A stretch of 47,041 nt of DNA from Parasutterella muris (GCF_009767915.1 NZ_WSRP01000020.1:1-47041), one strand, 5' to 3'. Counted from the first letter of the stretch, positions 28,782-37,398 are shown. Notes: generated by a model not told the origin, from the sequence alone. Program-made: numbers and translations.

Positions 28782-31236
28782 AGAAAAACGAAGATTGGCC
28801 AACGGGGAACGGTCGCTTTCGCACTACATCCCGTTTAGTGCGGTCATTGACCGCGGTGTCGTAATCTGCAAAAACGGCGATCTGGTAGGAACCGTCCGAA
28901 TCTCCGGCCGCGTTTTCGAGGCTGTCAGCAACGAGGTTCTCCAGAGAGACGCTGAAAGGCAAAACAACTTTTTGAAGGTGATGGCTGCTTCGTCCAGCAC
29001 GGACGAAATGAGCATCAAAGTTCATCGTATTCGCAGAATCATTCATGACGAACTTTCAGCTCCGTCGGACCCGAAAACCGAATTTGTCAATGATTTCATC
29101 CGGTCCTACAACTCGGGATTGTCAACGGATTCGCTAATGGCAACAGAGCTGTACGTGTCGCTTATCAGCCACAAAGCTACAAGCGTCAGACTCGACAAGG
29201 CAAATGTTGACGAAGTCAAGGAAGAAATCCTAGAGCGTCTTTCGATATTCAAAAAGGTCTTTTCGAACCTGGTTGATTCGCTTGCGGATTATGAACCGGA
29301 GATTCTGCGTGAATACAAAAAGAACAAAGAAACCTTCAGTCACCAATTAAGTTTCTATAACTTTTTGCTTACGGGTTTTTGGCAGCCTGTCCGAGTGCCG
29401 TGCATGCCGTTATCTGAAGTGCTGGGCAATGTCCAAATTTTTTGCGGAGCGGATACGCTTCAGTTTCAGAGCGCACTCTCCACTCAATTTGCTCAGTCAA
29501 TTGAGCTGAAGGACTTCCCTACAGCCACCTATTCGCGGCTGTTGGATGTGATGCTATACAACAGTGTTCAGCAGGATGCCCCCTATTGTTTCATTGAAAC
29601 TCAATCTTTTACCTGCATGAGCAAACTGAAGGGGCTGAAGGTCCTCAAACAGCAGCAGAATCAGCTGAAATCTGCCAATGACGACGGTGTTTCCCAAATT
29701 CAGCTGCTGTCGTTTGCGCGCGATATGGTTGCAAACGGCGAACTCGTCATGGGTGACTACTCATATTCATTGTTGGTTTTCGGCGAAAACGAGAAAGCCG
29801 CGACCAAAAACGCCAACGACTCAATCAAGAAATTGCAGGATGCAGGATTTTTGCCGATCAAATCAACTCTAGCGTTATTTGCGTGTTTCCTGCATCAGCT
29901 TCCCGGCAGCAAGGAACGAGCGAGAATCGCAAAAATCACGAGCATGAATTTTGCGCATCTTGCCTCATTTCACAATTTCCCCTGTGGAAAGCGAAACCGA
30001 AATCCTTGGGGTGAGGCGGTTGCACTAATGCGCATGCCCTCAAACCAACCCTACTATTTCAATTTTCATTACACCGATCCGAATGTTGACTCAACCGGAG
30101 ATGTGCCGCTCGGCAACACAGCAATTCTTGGGGCGTCAGGTGCCGGAAAAACGGTTCTTTTGAATTTTTTGCTTTTTTCCGCTCAAAAATTCAGAACCGC
30201 AGAAAACGATCTGTCAATCATCCTTTTTGACAAAGATAAGGGCGCTGAACTCGCTATTCGTGCAATGGGTGGCGGCTACCTGTCCATCGAAAACGGCAAG
30301 CCCTCCGGGATCAATCCGTTCCAGATGGAACCTACGCCGGAAAACATCCAGTTTCTGATCGGATGGACAAAACGGCTCATTGCCAGAGACGGCCTGCCGA
30401 TTGAACCGCTTGACGAAAAACGCCTTGCGGACGCCGTTCAAACAGTTATGAGTATGCCGAAGCAGTACCGCCGATTAGCAGTTTTGCCGCAATCTCTGCA
30501 ACAGGGAGATCGGGCTGAGGACGCAAAAAAATCTCTGAAGATTCGCTTAAACAAATGGATCACAACAGGAGCCCTGGCATGGTGCTTTGACAACGAGGAG
30601 AACACGCTCGATCTGAACGAATTTAAAAATTTCGGAATCGACGGAACGGATTTTCTTGAAAATGAAGAATGCCGCGGTGCATTCACTGAAATTATTTTGT
30701 ATCTGATCGAGTCGCAGGTGATGAAGGACAAGCGGCGAACGATCATTGTCATGGACGAGTTCTGGAAGTATTTGGCAGACCCTGCCACCGAGAAGTACGC
30801 CTTTGACAAATTGAAAACGATTCGTAAGCAAAACGGGATATTCGTTTTCGCCTCTCAAAGCCCCGAGGACATTCTCAAAAATGAGAGAGGAAGCGCCTTC
30901 ATCGACAACACGGCAACAAAAATCTACCTGCCGAACCCGGACGCGAACGAACGGGATTATGTCGAGGGATTCAAAACGACGAAGGACGAGTTCAATTTGA
31001 TCAAAGGCCTGGATCGACAGAGCCGAATGATGCTGGTTAAGCAGGGCTCCGTTTCTGTTCTGCTGAGGCACGACTTGGGGAACTTCCGAAAGGCGCTGAA
31101 GGTTTTAAGCGGCTCAGCAGGAACGACAGCCTTTGGGGAAAAGCTGTTTGAGCTCGTCGGAACTGAACCGAACACGTGGATTCCGTATTTTTTCGGTGAG
31201 AAAACGCTGCCTGCGCAGCCGAAGGAAGAAGTATGA
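28774..31236 (+). CDS. virB4: VirB4 conjugation ATPase
   Basis: 820 residues. N-terminal CagE/TrbE/VirB domain and a C-terminal AAA+ domain with Walker A GASGAGKT near residue 453, Walker B TIIVMDEF near 657, and FVFASQSPEDIL. Start set at ATG 28774; an upstream TTG frame exists. It powers pilus assembly and substrate transfer. The stop TGA overlaps the ATG of the next open frame (ATGA, 31233-31236). Confidence 0.95.
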   Translation: MFEEKRRLANGERSLSHYIPFSAVIDRGVVICKNGDLVGTVRISGRVFEAVSNEVLQRDAERQNNFLKVMAASSSTDEMSIKVHRIRRIIHDELSAPSDPKTEFVNDFIRSYNSGLSTDSLMATELYVSLISHKATSVRLDKANVDEVKEEILERLSIFKKVFSNLVDSLADYEPEILREYKKNKETFSHQLSFYNFLLTGFWQPVRVPCMPLSEVLGNVQIFCGADTLQFQSALSTQFAQSIELKDFPTATYSRLLDVMLYNSVQQDAPYCFIETQSFTCMSKLKGLKVLKQQQNQLKSANDDGVSQIQLLSFARDMVANGELVMGDYSYSLLVFGENEKAATKNANDSIKKLQDAGFLPIKSTLALFACFLHQLPGSKERARIAKITSMNFAHLASFHNFPCGKRNRNPWGEAVALMRMPSNQPYYFNFHYTDPNVDSTGDVPLGNTAILGASGAGKTVLLNFLLFSAQKFRTAENDLSIILFDKDKGAELAIRAMGGGYLSIENGKPSGINPFQMEPTPENIQFLIGWTKRLIARDGLPIEPLDEKRLADAVQTVMSMPKQYRRLAVLPQSLQQGDRAEDAKKSLKIRLNKWITTGALAWCFDNEENTLDLNEFKNFGIDGTDFLENEECRGAFTEIILYLIESQVMKDKRRTIIVMDEFWKYLADPATEKYAFDKLKTIRKQNGIFVFASQSPEDILKNERGSAFIDNTATKIYLPNPDANERDYVEGFKTTKDEFNLIKGLDRQSRMMLVKQGSVSVLLRHDLGNFRKALKVLSGSAGTTAFGEKLFELVGTEPNTWIPYFFGEKTLPAQPKEEV

Positions 31237-31829
31237 GTAAAGAAAACCAATCAAAAAAGATCGGAATGAGTTCCGGTACGCACCGCAATGATTTCTTTGT
31301 CAGTTTTCTTATAGATCAAAAGCCAGTCAGGTTCCATGTGCAGTTCCCGATAACCTCTCCAATTGCCCTTAAGCGGATGATCACGCAATTGATAAGACAG
31401 AGCCTCTTCACAGATAAGGGACTGAAGGATGCGCTCCAATTTTCCAATGTCCTTCCCGCGTTTCTCCATCAAATCCAAATCCTTATCAAAAAGCCTGGTC
31501 GTTCCAAAGCGGAGCATTACTTGCCTCGATTTTTAAAGTATGAAGACACCTCGTGGTATGTCACGTCCCCATTTTCAGTAGCTTGCATTGCCCGAATCGT
31601 TTCTTGGTTTGGAACGTCGATTGAAAAAGGCATTTTCTTTTCATTGACTAATTTGAGAAGAGAAATGCGAAAAAAATCAGAGAAATTTAAACCCATGGAG
31701 CTTAAAAGTTCTGAGGCTTCCTTCTTGAGTTCTTTATTAACTCGAATTCGGATTGAGTCATTACTAGCAGTCGTGGGCATTTTTGACCTCCGTTATAACA
31801 ATGTTACTACACATTATAAAGGAAGATAA
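31233..31829 (+). CDS. Sense pass-through ORF between VirB4 and VirB5
   Basis: 198-codon frame. ATG overlaps the VirB4 stop as ATGA, with GAAGGAAG just upstream; its stop TAA (31827-31829) directly abuts the VirB5 ATG. It spans the full antisense YafQ/DinJ module, which lies in two different phases relative to it, so openness is not a simple product of one codon phase. No protein-family features. Confidence 0.4.
   Translation: MSKENQSKKIGMSSGTHRNDFFVSFLIDQKPVRFHVQFPITSPIALKRMITQLIRQSLFTDKGLKDALQFSNVLPAFLHQIQILIKKPGRSKAEHYLPRFLKYEDTSWYVTSPFSVACIARIVSWFGTSIEKGIFFSLTNLRREMRKKSEKFKPMELKSSEASFLSSLLTRIRIESLLAVVGIFDLRYNNVTTHYKGR
31251..31517 (-). CDS. yafQ: YafQ-family toxin, copy 2
   Basis: 88 residues. 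HPLKGNWRGYRELHMEPDWL and VRTGTHSDLF match YafQ; only moderately similar to copy 1, so an independent acquisition or old duplication. It overlaps the antitoxin by one base. Antisense between VirB4 and VirB5. Confidence 0.9.
   Translation of the reverse strand: MLRFGTTRLFDKDLDLMEKRGKDIGKLERILQSLICEEALSYQLRDHPLKGNWRGYRELHMEPDWLLIYKKTDKEIIAVRTGTHSDLF
31517..31780 (-). CDS. dinJ: DinJ/RelB-family antitoxin, copy 2
   Basis: 87 residues. Ribbon-helix-helix start (DSIRIRVNKELKKEASELLS, MGLNFSDFFRISLL) and a C-terminal tail. GGAGG precedes the ATG. A -10-like TATAAC and inverted TAACATTGTTA just upstream suggest self-repression. Confidence 0.87.
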   Translation of the reverse strand: MPTTASNDSIRIRVNKELKKEASELLSSMGLNFSDFFRISLLKLVNEKKMPFSIDVPNQETIRAMQATENGDVTYHEVSSYFKNRGK

Positions 31830-32549
31830 ATGAAATACAAGAAATTATTACTCGCAGCGGTTCTTTCTGCCGGATTGACTTCCGGGGCATTTGCCAGCGG
31901 CATTCCAACGGTTGACGCCGCAGCTATTGCACAAATGGTCCAGCAATTGACTCAGCTGCAACAAATGTATTCGCAGCTACAGGCGCAGTACAACACTGCC
32001 GTCAGTCAGCTGAATGCCATCACGGGCAATCGCGGACTCGGAATGATCCATTACGACTCAAAACTGAGGAATTTGATTCCGCTGGACGCTCAGCTTCGCT
32101 TGAACGCGATTGTGCGCGGAACCGGTTCTTTGAGTTCTCTCGGCAAAGAAGTTTTTGACAGGCTGAACCTTGGTCAGGCTTGCGAGAACTATACGGGGGA
32201 AGTCAAAGAAAACTGCCTTAAGAGTCAAAGTTTTGTCGCTGAACAGCAGGCAATTCTTGAAGAAACTCAAAAAACTGTGACTCAGAGGCTGGAAAAAGTC
32301 GAACTTTTAATGCAGCAGATCAACAGCGCAACAGACGCCAAAGCGATTGCCGATCTTTCCGCCCGCATTCAGGCTGAGCAGGTTGCTCTTTCGTCCTCGA
32401 AACTTGCCGCTGAGTTCCAACAGGCTCAAATGAATCAACAAGCTGAGATCGTCAAGGAACAGGCTCGGCAAGAGGCGATGAAGCAAATCTTTCCTGAGCT
32501 GACTCAGGAAGATGTGAAAAACGCCCTGAAACCGATAAAGATGCGATAA
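31830..32549 (+). CDS. virB5: VirB5-like minor pilus protein
   Basis: 239 residues. Sec signal peptide (cleaved after AFA near residue 23), then long coiled-coil helices rich in Q (QLTQLQQMYSQLQAQYNTAV), central loop with two cysteines (QACENY, ENCLK) and a second helical region. This is the VirB5 layout; it sits at the pilus tip. GGAAG site before ATG. Confidence 0.87.
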   Translation: MKYKKLLLAAVLSAGLTSGAFASGIPTVDAAAIAQMVQQLTQLQQMYSQLQAQYNTAVSQLNAITGNRGLGMIHYDSKLRNLIPLDAQLRLNAIVRGTGSLSSLGKEVFDRLNLGQACENYTGEVKENCLKSQSFVAEQQAILEETQKTVTQRLEKVELLMQQINSATDAKAIADLSARIQAEQVALSSSKLAAEFQQAQMNQQAEIVKEQARQEAMKQIFPELTQEDVKNALKPIKMR

Positions 32550-32558
32550 GGAGCAAAT

Positions 32559-34133
32559 ATGAGCGGGGTTTTCGCGACTTTTGGTGAAGGCATCCGAAGC
32601 AGCCTGACTAATTTTGCAGAGGCTGCCTCCGGGCAAATCGCCTCAGAAATTGCGATTGTCGTCTACACCGGCGTTCTTCTCTATTTCATGATCCGTGCGT
32701 ATCTGCTGATGACGGGGCGAATTGAGGGTGCAATTCCTGATTTGGTAACTCAATGCGCAAAGATCGTGCTGATTGCGTTTTTTGCCTTGAATGCAGGGAA
32801 TTTCGCAACCTATGTCATTCCGGCGGTCTACGGCGTTGAAGGCATGCTTCTCGGTGCACTTTCAAGCGCATCAGGTTTCGCAGACCTGAATAACTGTTGG
32901 TCGATAGTTGATATGACTTGGGAGTCATTCATGAAAGGAGTCTCTGCGATCCAAAACATCTGGAGCAAATTGAGCTGGGGTGTTTTTGGAGACTCAATGG
33001 CGCTGATTGCGTTTGTGCTAGCGATGCTCGTGCTCATCTTTTTTGTGTCGATCTACTTCATGTTTTTCGCGGTCGGTTATCTCATGCTGTACGAGATATT
33101 TCTTGTGATGGGGCTCTCCTTTGGACCGCTGTTTATTTGCACCCTGATGTTCCCAGCAACACGCAGCTGGTTCGACGGCTGGCTCAGGGCAATCATTTGT
33201 TGGGTTTTCACTCTGGTTGCAATTGCCGGGATGCTTTGCTTATTGGATGGAATTTTTACCACCAATATTGATGAGTTAACTTTGGCGGCTGAAGAAGCTC
33301 AAGCTGCTAAGAATTTTTCCACTCTATCGCTAAAACTTGCGACGTTTTCCGTCATCGTTCTTGCGGTTGCGACGGTTGTCAAATCGATTCCGTCCTTTGC
33401 CTCCGGCATTACGGGCGGTGTTGCGCTTCAGGCCGCAAGCGTTGCAGGCATGTTCTCAAGTGTCGGTAGAACCATGGCGGCAGCTACCGGCGGAGCGATT
33501 CTCGGCTATGGAGCGGCAACTCACAATGACGAGCTGCGGGAGAAAGCACGAAACATTCTTGGCTCGGGAGGATTGACGAACACCGGGTCTTTTGCCTCCG
33601 CAGCTATGGGCTATTCATTGGGCTCTGCGGCTCGTCTTTTCGGCTTTGACCATGCAAATGGAGAAACAAACGGGGCAACAACAGCGCCGCCCTCTCAGCA
33701 GCAGACACCTCAAGAGGAAGCTCAAGCGGCACGAAACGCCGCATCGGTCGGCGTTCCCGGTGCATTTGGAGAGTCGTCCGCTCCTTCAGCCGGAGCAAGC
33801 GGTTCTCAAAGCGCGTCCGGGGCGGCAGGCGCACCGGGTACGACAGGACCAACAGGGGAAGTGGGAGCGACAGGGGCCAGTGGAGCAGTCGGCGCTGCCG
33901 GGGCTGTAGGCGCAGCAGGAGCCGCCGGAGTTTCAGGTGTTTCGAGTGCAATGGATAAAGATTCTAATTTCAGCACTGATCACTCACAGTTCGACTACAA
34001 GTCCGATTTCAGCGCGTCTGAACACAAGGCTCCGGAGGCTGAAGTGCCTCAATCAGCATCCGGCACATCTGCTTCCCAATCTGTACCAACAGAAGCCGAG
34101 CAAGTGGAACAGCAGCAAGAAATCCGCGCTTAG
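32559..34133 (+). CDS. virB6: VirB6/TrbL-like channel protein with collagen-like C-terminal tail
   Basis: 524 residues. Residues ~1-300 have five to seven membrane segments, including IVLIAFFALNAGNFATYVIP and FFAVGYLMLYEIFLVMGLSF, as in VirB6. Residues ~405-465 are glycine-rich triplets (GAPGTTGPTGEVGATGASG) of the G-x-y collagen type, followed by an acidic Q/S-rich end. VirB6 builds the inner-membrane channel. The tail is unusual for the family and could form a triple helix or a flexible spacer. Confidence 0.9.
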   Translation: MSGVFATFGEGIRSSLTNFAEAASGQIASEIAIVVYTGVLLYFMIRAYLLMTGRIEGAIPDLVTQCAKIVLIAFFALNAGNFATYVIPAVYGVEGMLLGALSSASGFADLNNCWSIVDMTWESFMKGVSAIQNIWSKLSWGVFGDSMALIAFVLAMLVLIFFVSIYFMFFAVGYLMLYEIFLVMGLSFGPLFICTLMFPATRSWFDGWLRAIICWVFTLVAIAGMLCLLDGIFTTNIDELTLAAEEAQAAKNFSTLSLKLATFSVIVLAVATVVKSIPSFASGITGGVALQAASVAGMFSSVGRTMAAATGGAILGYGAATHNDELREKARNILGSGGLTNTGSFASAAMGYSLGSAARLFGFDHANGETNGATTAPPSQQQTPQEEAQAARNAASVGVPGAFGESSAPSAGASGSQSASGAAGAPGTTGPTGEVGATGASGAVGAAGAVGAAGAAGVSGVSSAMDKDSNFSTDHSQFDYKSDFSASEHKAPEAEVPQSASGTSASQSVPTEAEQVEQQQEIRA

Positions 34134-34191
34134 GCCAATGAAAAGGCCGCCGACGAAATTTTGAAGAACTCAAAACAAAAGGGAGAAGGAA

Positions 34192-35130
34192 ATGTTAAAT
34201 AATCCAAATTACAAAAAGTTAACCACAACTCTTTTACCGAGGGCTTTTGCGTATCGGGTAAGTGAATTATGTGACGGAAGAATCCCTGAAGCTAAATTGC
34301 GTTCAAGCCGAGCAACAGCTGATTGCGTTGTTCCCATCAAGACGGCAACTTCACCTTGTGTTAAACCAACGCACTCTCTGGCTTTCACTACATTCTTGAA
34401 AGAAATATATTCGCGATCAGCTTCTTTATATGCCTTTTCAAACTCCGGGTCTTTTCTCTGCTCAGACAGTACCTGGTTAAAAGATTTAATAATTGTCATT
34501 GATAAACTCCTTATACCTTTTAAGCGCAATTTCGAGGTTTTTCGCAGGCGTCTTTTGTGTTTTCTTCACGAAAGAATGCAAAATAACAATCCTTTTCTGA
34601 ACGCAAACGCAGTAAATACATCTGCCAATCCCCTCAAGGGCTTTAGCACGAATTTCAAACAGGGAGCCGGTTCCAGCAATCTTTTTTGTAAAGGGCTCAC
34701 CGAGATTCGGACCATCCACCTTCATTCGTTCCAAAAGATAGAAACATTTAGCGCGAATCGCTGTAGGCAACATCACAAGCTCGTCCAATGCTTTTTGGTT
34801 AGCAAACTCAATCTCAAAGAGTTGCGAACCTTTTTCTGCCTCAATAAGAGAAGTTTTAACTTTATCCATGAAAATTATATCAAAAATGCGATATTGGAAT
34901 GTACCACGAAGCTCAAATTGATTCTACCTGTAATCCTTTGTGTTTCTTTGCTCGGATGCGGCGCCCCGAAGCCGCCACAGCCAACCGGCCAAAAGGTTTC
35001 AATTGAGGCCTTTGCTCAACAGCGTTCAGAGGAAAACCGACTGAAGGTTGCCGCCGCACGAGCAGGACATCAAACCAAGACAAATTTCCGATTCGGTTAC
35101 GAGGATGGAAATAAGGAGTCAGGGCAATGA
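34192..35130 (+). CDS. Sense pass-through ORF ending in a VirB7-like lipoprotein
   Basis: 312-codon frame. ATG 34192 has GGGAGAAGG upstream and the frame spans the antisense HigBA-type module. The last ~70 residues are a lipoprotein: LKLILPVILCVSLLGCG is a lipobox signal, followed by a polar, proline-rich mature part, as expected for VirB7. Between the toxin's start (34869) and the lipobox only TTG codons (34894, 34918) exist, with no good ribosome-binding site. The stop overlaps the next ATG (ATGA). The lipoprotein is either internally started or processed from the long form. Confidence 0.65.
   Translation: MLNNPNYKKLTTTLLPRAFAYRVSELCDGRIPEAKLRSSRATADCVVPIKTATSPCVKPTHSLAFTTFLKEIYSRSASLYAFSNSGSFLCSDSTWLKDLIIVIDKLLIPFKRNFEVFRRRLLCFLHERMQNNNPFLNANAVNTSANPLKGFSTNFKQGAGSSNLFCKGLTEIRTIHLHSFQKIETFSANRCRQHHKLVQCFLVSKLNLKELRTFFCLNKRSFNFIHENYIKNAILECTTKLKLILPVILCVSLLGCGAPKPPQPTGQKVSIEAFAQQRSEENRLKVAAARAGHQTKTNFRFGYEDGNKESGQ
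34209..34499 (-). CDS. higA: XRE-type antitoxin of a HigBA-like module
   Basis: 96 residues from ATG 34499 (GGAG upstream). Helix-turn-helix near 46-75: ARECVGLTQGEVAVLMGTTQ and SAVARLERN. It overlaps the toxin by 14 bases and follows it, as in higBA. It would repress the module and neutralise the toxin. Confidence 0.87.
   Translation of the reverse strand: MTIIKSFNQVLSEQRKDPEFEKAYKEADREYISFKNVVKARECVGLTQGEVAVLMGTTQSAVARLERNLASGILPSHNSLTRYAKALGKRVVVNFL
34486..34869 (-). CDS. higB: HigB-like RelE-superfamily toxin
   Basis: 127 residues. LFEIRAKALEGIGRCIYCVC and VILHSFVKKTQKTPAKNLEI match phage Gp49/HigB-like toxins; these cut mRNA. Toxin precedes antitoxin. A TATAAT box on the minus strand lies only about 4 bases before the ATG (complement of 34874-34879), so the transcript may be leaderless. 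Confidence 0.87.
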   Translation of the reverse strand: MDKVKTSLIEAEKGSQLFEIEFANQKALDELVMLPTAIRAKCFYLLERMKVDGPNLGEPFTKKIAGTGSLFEIRAKALEGIGRCIYCVCVQKRIVILHSFVKKTQKTPAKNLEIALKRYKEFINDNY

Positions 35131-35771
35131 AGAACCTACTCGTCTATTCCAAGGATGAGAGCAAGTTTGCCAAGAACTTCATCGACGATGTATTGAGGAG
35201 CGGATTCAACAAAAGCAGCCCTTCTAGCTTTGACATCCATCGTTCGGATTTGATCACAAATAATGACTCCGGATGTCTGAAGTCCGGTTCCAATGAGTGG
35301 GACCGTGAGGCCATGTTCACGATTAAACGCAGCCCCATTGCTAATGGCGGCAACAATAACTCGATTAGAAAGAGCATTAACCTGTCGAACGCTGACAACG
35401 AAAGCAGGACGTACACCCTGCTGTTCCTGTCCCATCGAGGGATCAAAGCCTATGCGAATTATGTCGCCTTGCTGAAGAACTTTGTTCATAACATTTCAGT
35501 CCCAACGGGTTTCATTCGATCCCACGCCGCATACTCTTCTTCAAGCAAGGGCATGATTTGCTTGTGTTCTTCAAGCAGCTGGTTCAAGTCATATTTCGGA
35601 AGTTTTCTGCGCTTTGGCTTTGAGTCAATGACGAGCTTCCCATTATCAAACGTGTATTCAACGTTGTCCCCGGCTTTTGCATTCAGCAGATCCAGCAGCG
35701 TTTTCGGGAGTGTGAGGACAACAGAACCTCCAACCTTTCGCAATGCGAGTGTTGCCATAAGTACCTCTTAA
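35127..35771 (+). CDS. Sense pass-through ORF opposite the MazEF module
   Basis: 214-codon frame. ATG overlaps the lipoprotein-frame stop (ATGA), with AAGGAG 8 bases before. It spans the whole MazEF module and stops 53 bases before the VirB8 ATG, in the antisense operator. MazF is read in the same codon register on the other strand, MazE in a different one. No known domain. Confidence 0.4.
   Translation: MKNLLVYSKDESKFAKNFIDDVLRSGFNKSSPSSFDIHRSDLITNNDSGCLKSGSNEWDREAMFTIKRSPIANGGNNNSIRKSINLSNADNESRTYTLLFLSHRGIKAYANYVALLKNFVHNISVPTGFIRSHAAYSSSSKGMICLCSSSSWFKSYFGSFLRFGFESMTSFPLSNVYSTLSPAFAFSRSSSVFGSVRTTEPPTFRNASVAISTS
35136..35489 (-). CDS. mazF: MazF/PemK-family toxin
   Basis: 117 residues. 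QQGDIIRIGFDPSMGQEQQG followed by RPAFVVS is the MazF/PemK signature; VIICDQIRTMDVKARRA completes the fold. An mRNA interferase. It overlaps MazE by 4 bases. Antisense between the lipoprotein and VirB8. Confidence 0.93.
   Translation of the reverse strand: MNKVLQQGDIIRIGFDPSMGQEQQGVRPAFVVSVRQVNALSNRVIVAAISNGAAFNREHGLTVPLIGTGLQTSGVIICDQIRTMDVKARRAAFVESAPQYIVDEVLGKLALILGIDE
35486..35758 (-). CDS. mazE: MazE-family antitoxin
   Basis: 90 residues. N-terminal AbrB/MazE-type DNA-binding fold (VGGSVVLTLPKTLLDLLNAK, GDNVEYTF) and a C-terminal tail that should bind MazF. RBS AAGAGG five bases before. An operator-like TTAACT (35768-35773)/AGTTAA (35790-35795) dyad and a TATAAT on the minus strand (35801-35806) lie upstream. 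Confidence 0.9.
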   Translation of the reverse strand: MATLALRKVGGSVVLTLPKTLLDLLNAKAGDNVEYTFDNGKLVIDSKPKRRKLPKYDLNQLLEEHKQIMPLLEEEYAAWDRMKPVGTEML

Positions 35772-35824
35772 CTCAAAAAGTTATTTAAAAGTTAACAAAA
35801 ATTATATCAATATTAGGAAAAAAT

Positions 35825-36556
35825 ATGTTTTTAAGAAAGAAATCAAGTCCCAAGATTGAGGCTAAACCTCAGGAAAAGAACGCTCAGGACTACAAGTATG
35901 CGGAAGCATTGGATTGGACCGCCGAGCGCCTCGCTCTGAAGGAGAAGCAGGCCAGGCTTGGTTGGAACGTCGCCAAAATCCTCACTCTTGTGTTGGTTTT
36001 GGTGTCCATTGTTGCAATCGTGATTGCGCTCAAAAAGGAAAGCTATCCATTCATTGTTGAGCTCGATAAATCAACCGGAACAACACGAGTCATTGACATT
36101 CGCGACCCTCAAAACATTCCGGTTGACGAGATGATGGATAAGTACTGGCTGAACCTCTACACCTTAAGTCGAGAAAGCTACGACTATCGAACACTCGAAA
36201 ACGATCACGCCAGAGTTCGTCTGATGAGCGTACCCGAGGTTTTTTCGCCGTACGACAACCAATACGGAGTAGACAACAAAAAATCTATTCAAAACCTGCT
36301 CAAGGACAAAAAGAAAATCGTCTGCGAAATTGAATCTGTCGTTCCCAATGGCAACGGCATTGCCACCGTCCGATTCACCAAGCGCCTTCTCGACACGTAC
36401 ACAAATCAGGAAGAGGCAAAAAATTCTTGGCGTGCAACGATCGGCTACGAGTACAACCCCACCTTTGAAATGAGTGAGTCGCAGCGCCTTATCAATCCGC
36501 TGGGATTCACAGTCACTTCTTGGCGTGTTGATCCCATCATGGGAGGTGCACAATGA
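35825..36556 (+). CDS. virB8: VirB8-like channel protein
   Basis: 243 residues. One membrane segment near 48-68 (ILTLVLVLVSIVAIVIAL) and a periplasmic NTF2-like domain with ESYDYRTLENDHARVRLMSV and NPLGFTVTSWRVDP. An AGGAAAAAAT site precedes the ATG. It overlaps VirB9 by 4 bases. Confidence 0.92.
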   Translation: MFLRKKSSPKIEAKPQEKNAQDYKYAEALDWTAERLALKEKQARLGWNVAKILTLVLVLVSIVAIVIALKKESYPFIVELDKSTGTTRVIDIRDPQNIPVDEMMDKYWLNLYTLSRESYDYRTLENDHARVRLMSVPEVFSPYDNQYGVDNKKSIQNLLKDKKKIVCEIESVVPNGNGIATVRFTKRLLDTYTNQEEAKNSWRATIGYEYNPTFEMSESQRLINPLGFTVTSWRVDPIMGGAQ

Positions 36557-37398
36557 TGAAAAAAATGCTCCTCTCTCTGATGCTTCCCGCCGCATTTCTC
36601 ACGTTTTTTGAGTGCGACGCTCTTGCTCTTGAAAAAACTCAGGTCAGCAGCCTGGACCGCCGAATCCAGCACACTGAATACAAAGAAGGCCAAGTCTATC
36701 CTGTAAATGCGGTAAACGGTGTTATCACCACAATCATTTTTTCCCCCGGTGAAAAGGTCTTGGACTACGGTTCTGGGTACTCCACTGCTTGGGAGTTCAT
36801 GGCAAGAGAGAACCACTTCTTTCTAAAGCCAAAAGCTTTCAACGGCACAACGAACCTTGTTGTGGTTACCAACAAGCACACCTACTTTTTTGATGTGAGG
36901 CTTGTGGGCAACCGCCCGTCCGCCACATACAGTCTTGCATTCAGCTACCCGGCGGAAGAAGCTGCAAAAGCTCAGGAAGAAGCCCGCAAAAAAGTCATCG
37001 ACTCCTTACTGGATGACAAAACAACTCCTGAAGCCGCAGCAGAAAGCAAGGCAATTAACAGAAGTTACACCGAAAACTTTGGGTCGTCAGAACTGAGCCG
37101 TGAAATTGCACCGCTTGAGGTTTATGACGACGGACTCTTTACATATCTGAAATTTGATCGCCAGACAGATTTTCCTGCGGTCTACAGGGTGGCTGAAAAC
37201 AACGTGGAAACGCTGCTGAACAGTCACGTAAAGGGAGATTGGCTCGTTATTCACGGCGTTTACAAAGAACTCAGGCTGCGCGCCGGGTTTGCCGTCGTCG
37301 GAATTTACAACGAGGCCTTCACAGGCGGCGGTCAAAGCAGTGATTCCGGCGTTTCACTGCCCGGGCTCAAACGAGAACTGATAAAGCAGGTGAATTAA
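36553..37398 (+). CDS. virB9: VirB9-like outer-membrane core protein
   Basis: 281 residues. Signal peptide to about residue 25. N-terminal VirB9 domain (FSPGEKVLDYGSGYSTAWEF, then FLKPKAFNGTTNLVVVTN) and C-terminal domain with FPAVYRVAENNVETLLNSHV. With VirB7 and VirB10 it forms the outer-membrane core complex. Overlaps VirB8 and abuts VirB10. Confidence 0.93.
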   Translation: MMKKMLLSLMLPAAFLTFFECDALALEKTQVSSLDRRIQHTEYKEGQVYPVNAVNGVITTIIFSPGEKVLDYGSGYSTAWEFMARENHFFLKPKAFNGTTNLVVVTNKHTYFFDVRLVGNRPSATYSLAFSYPAEEAAKAQEEARKKVIDSLLDDKTTPEAAAESKAINRSYTENFGSSELSREIAPLEVYDDGLFTYLKFDRQTDFPAVYRVAENNVETLLNSHVKGDWLVIHGVYKELRLRAGFAVVGIYNEAFTGGGQSSDSGVSLPGLKRELIKQVN

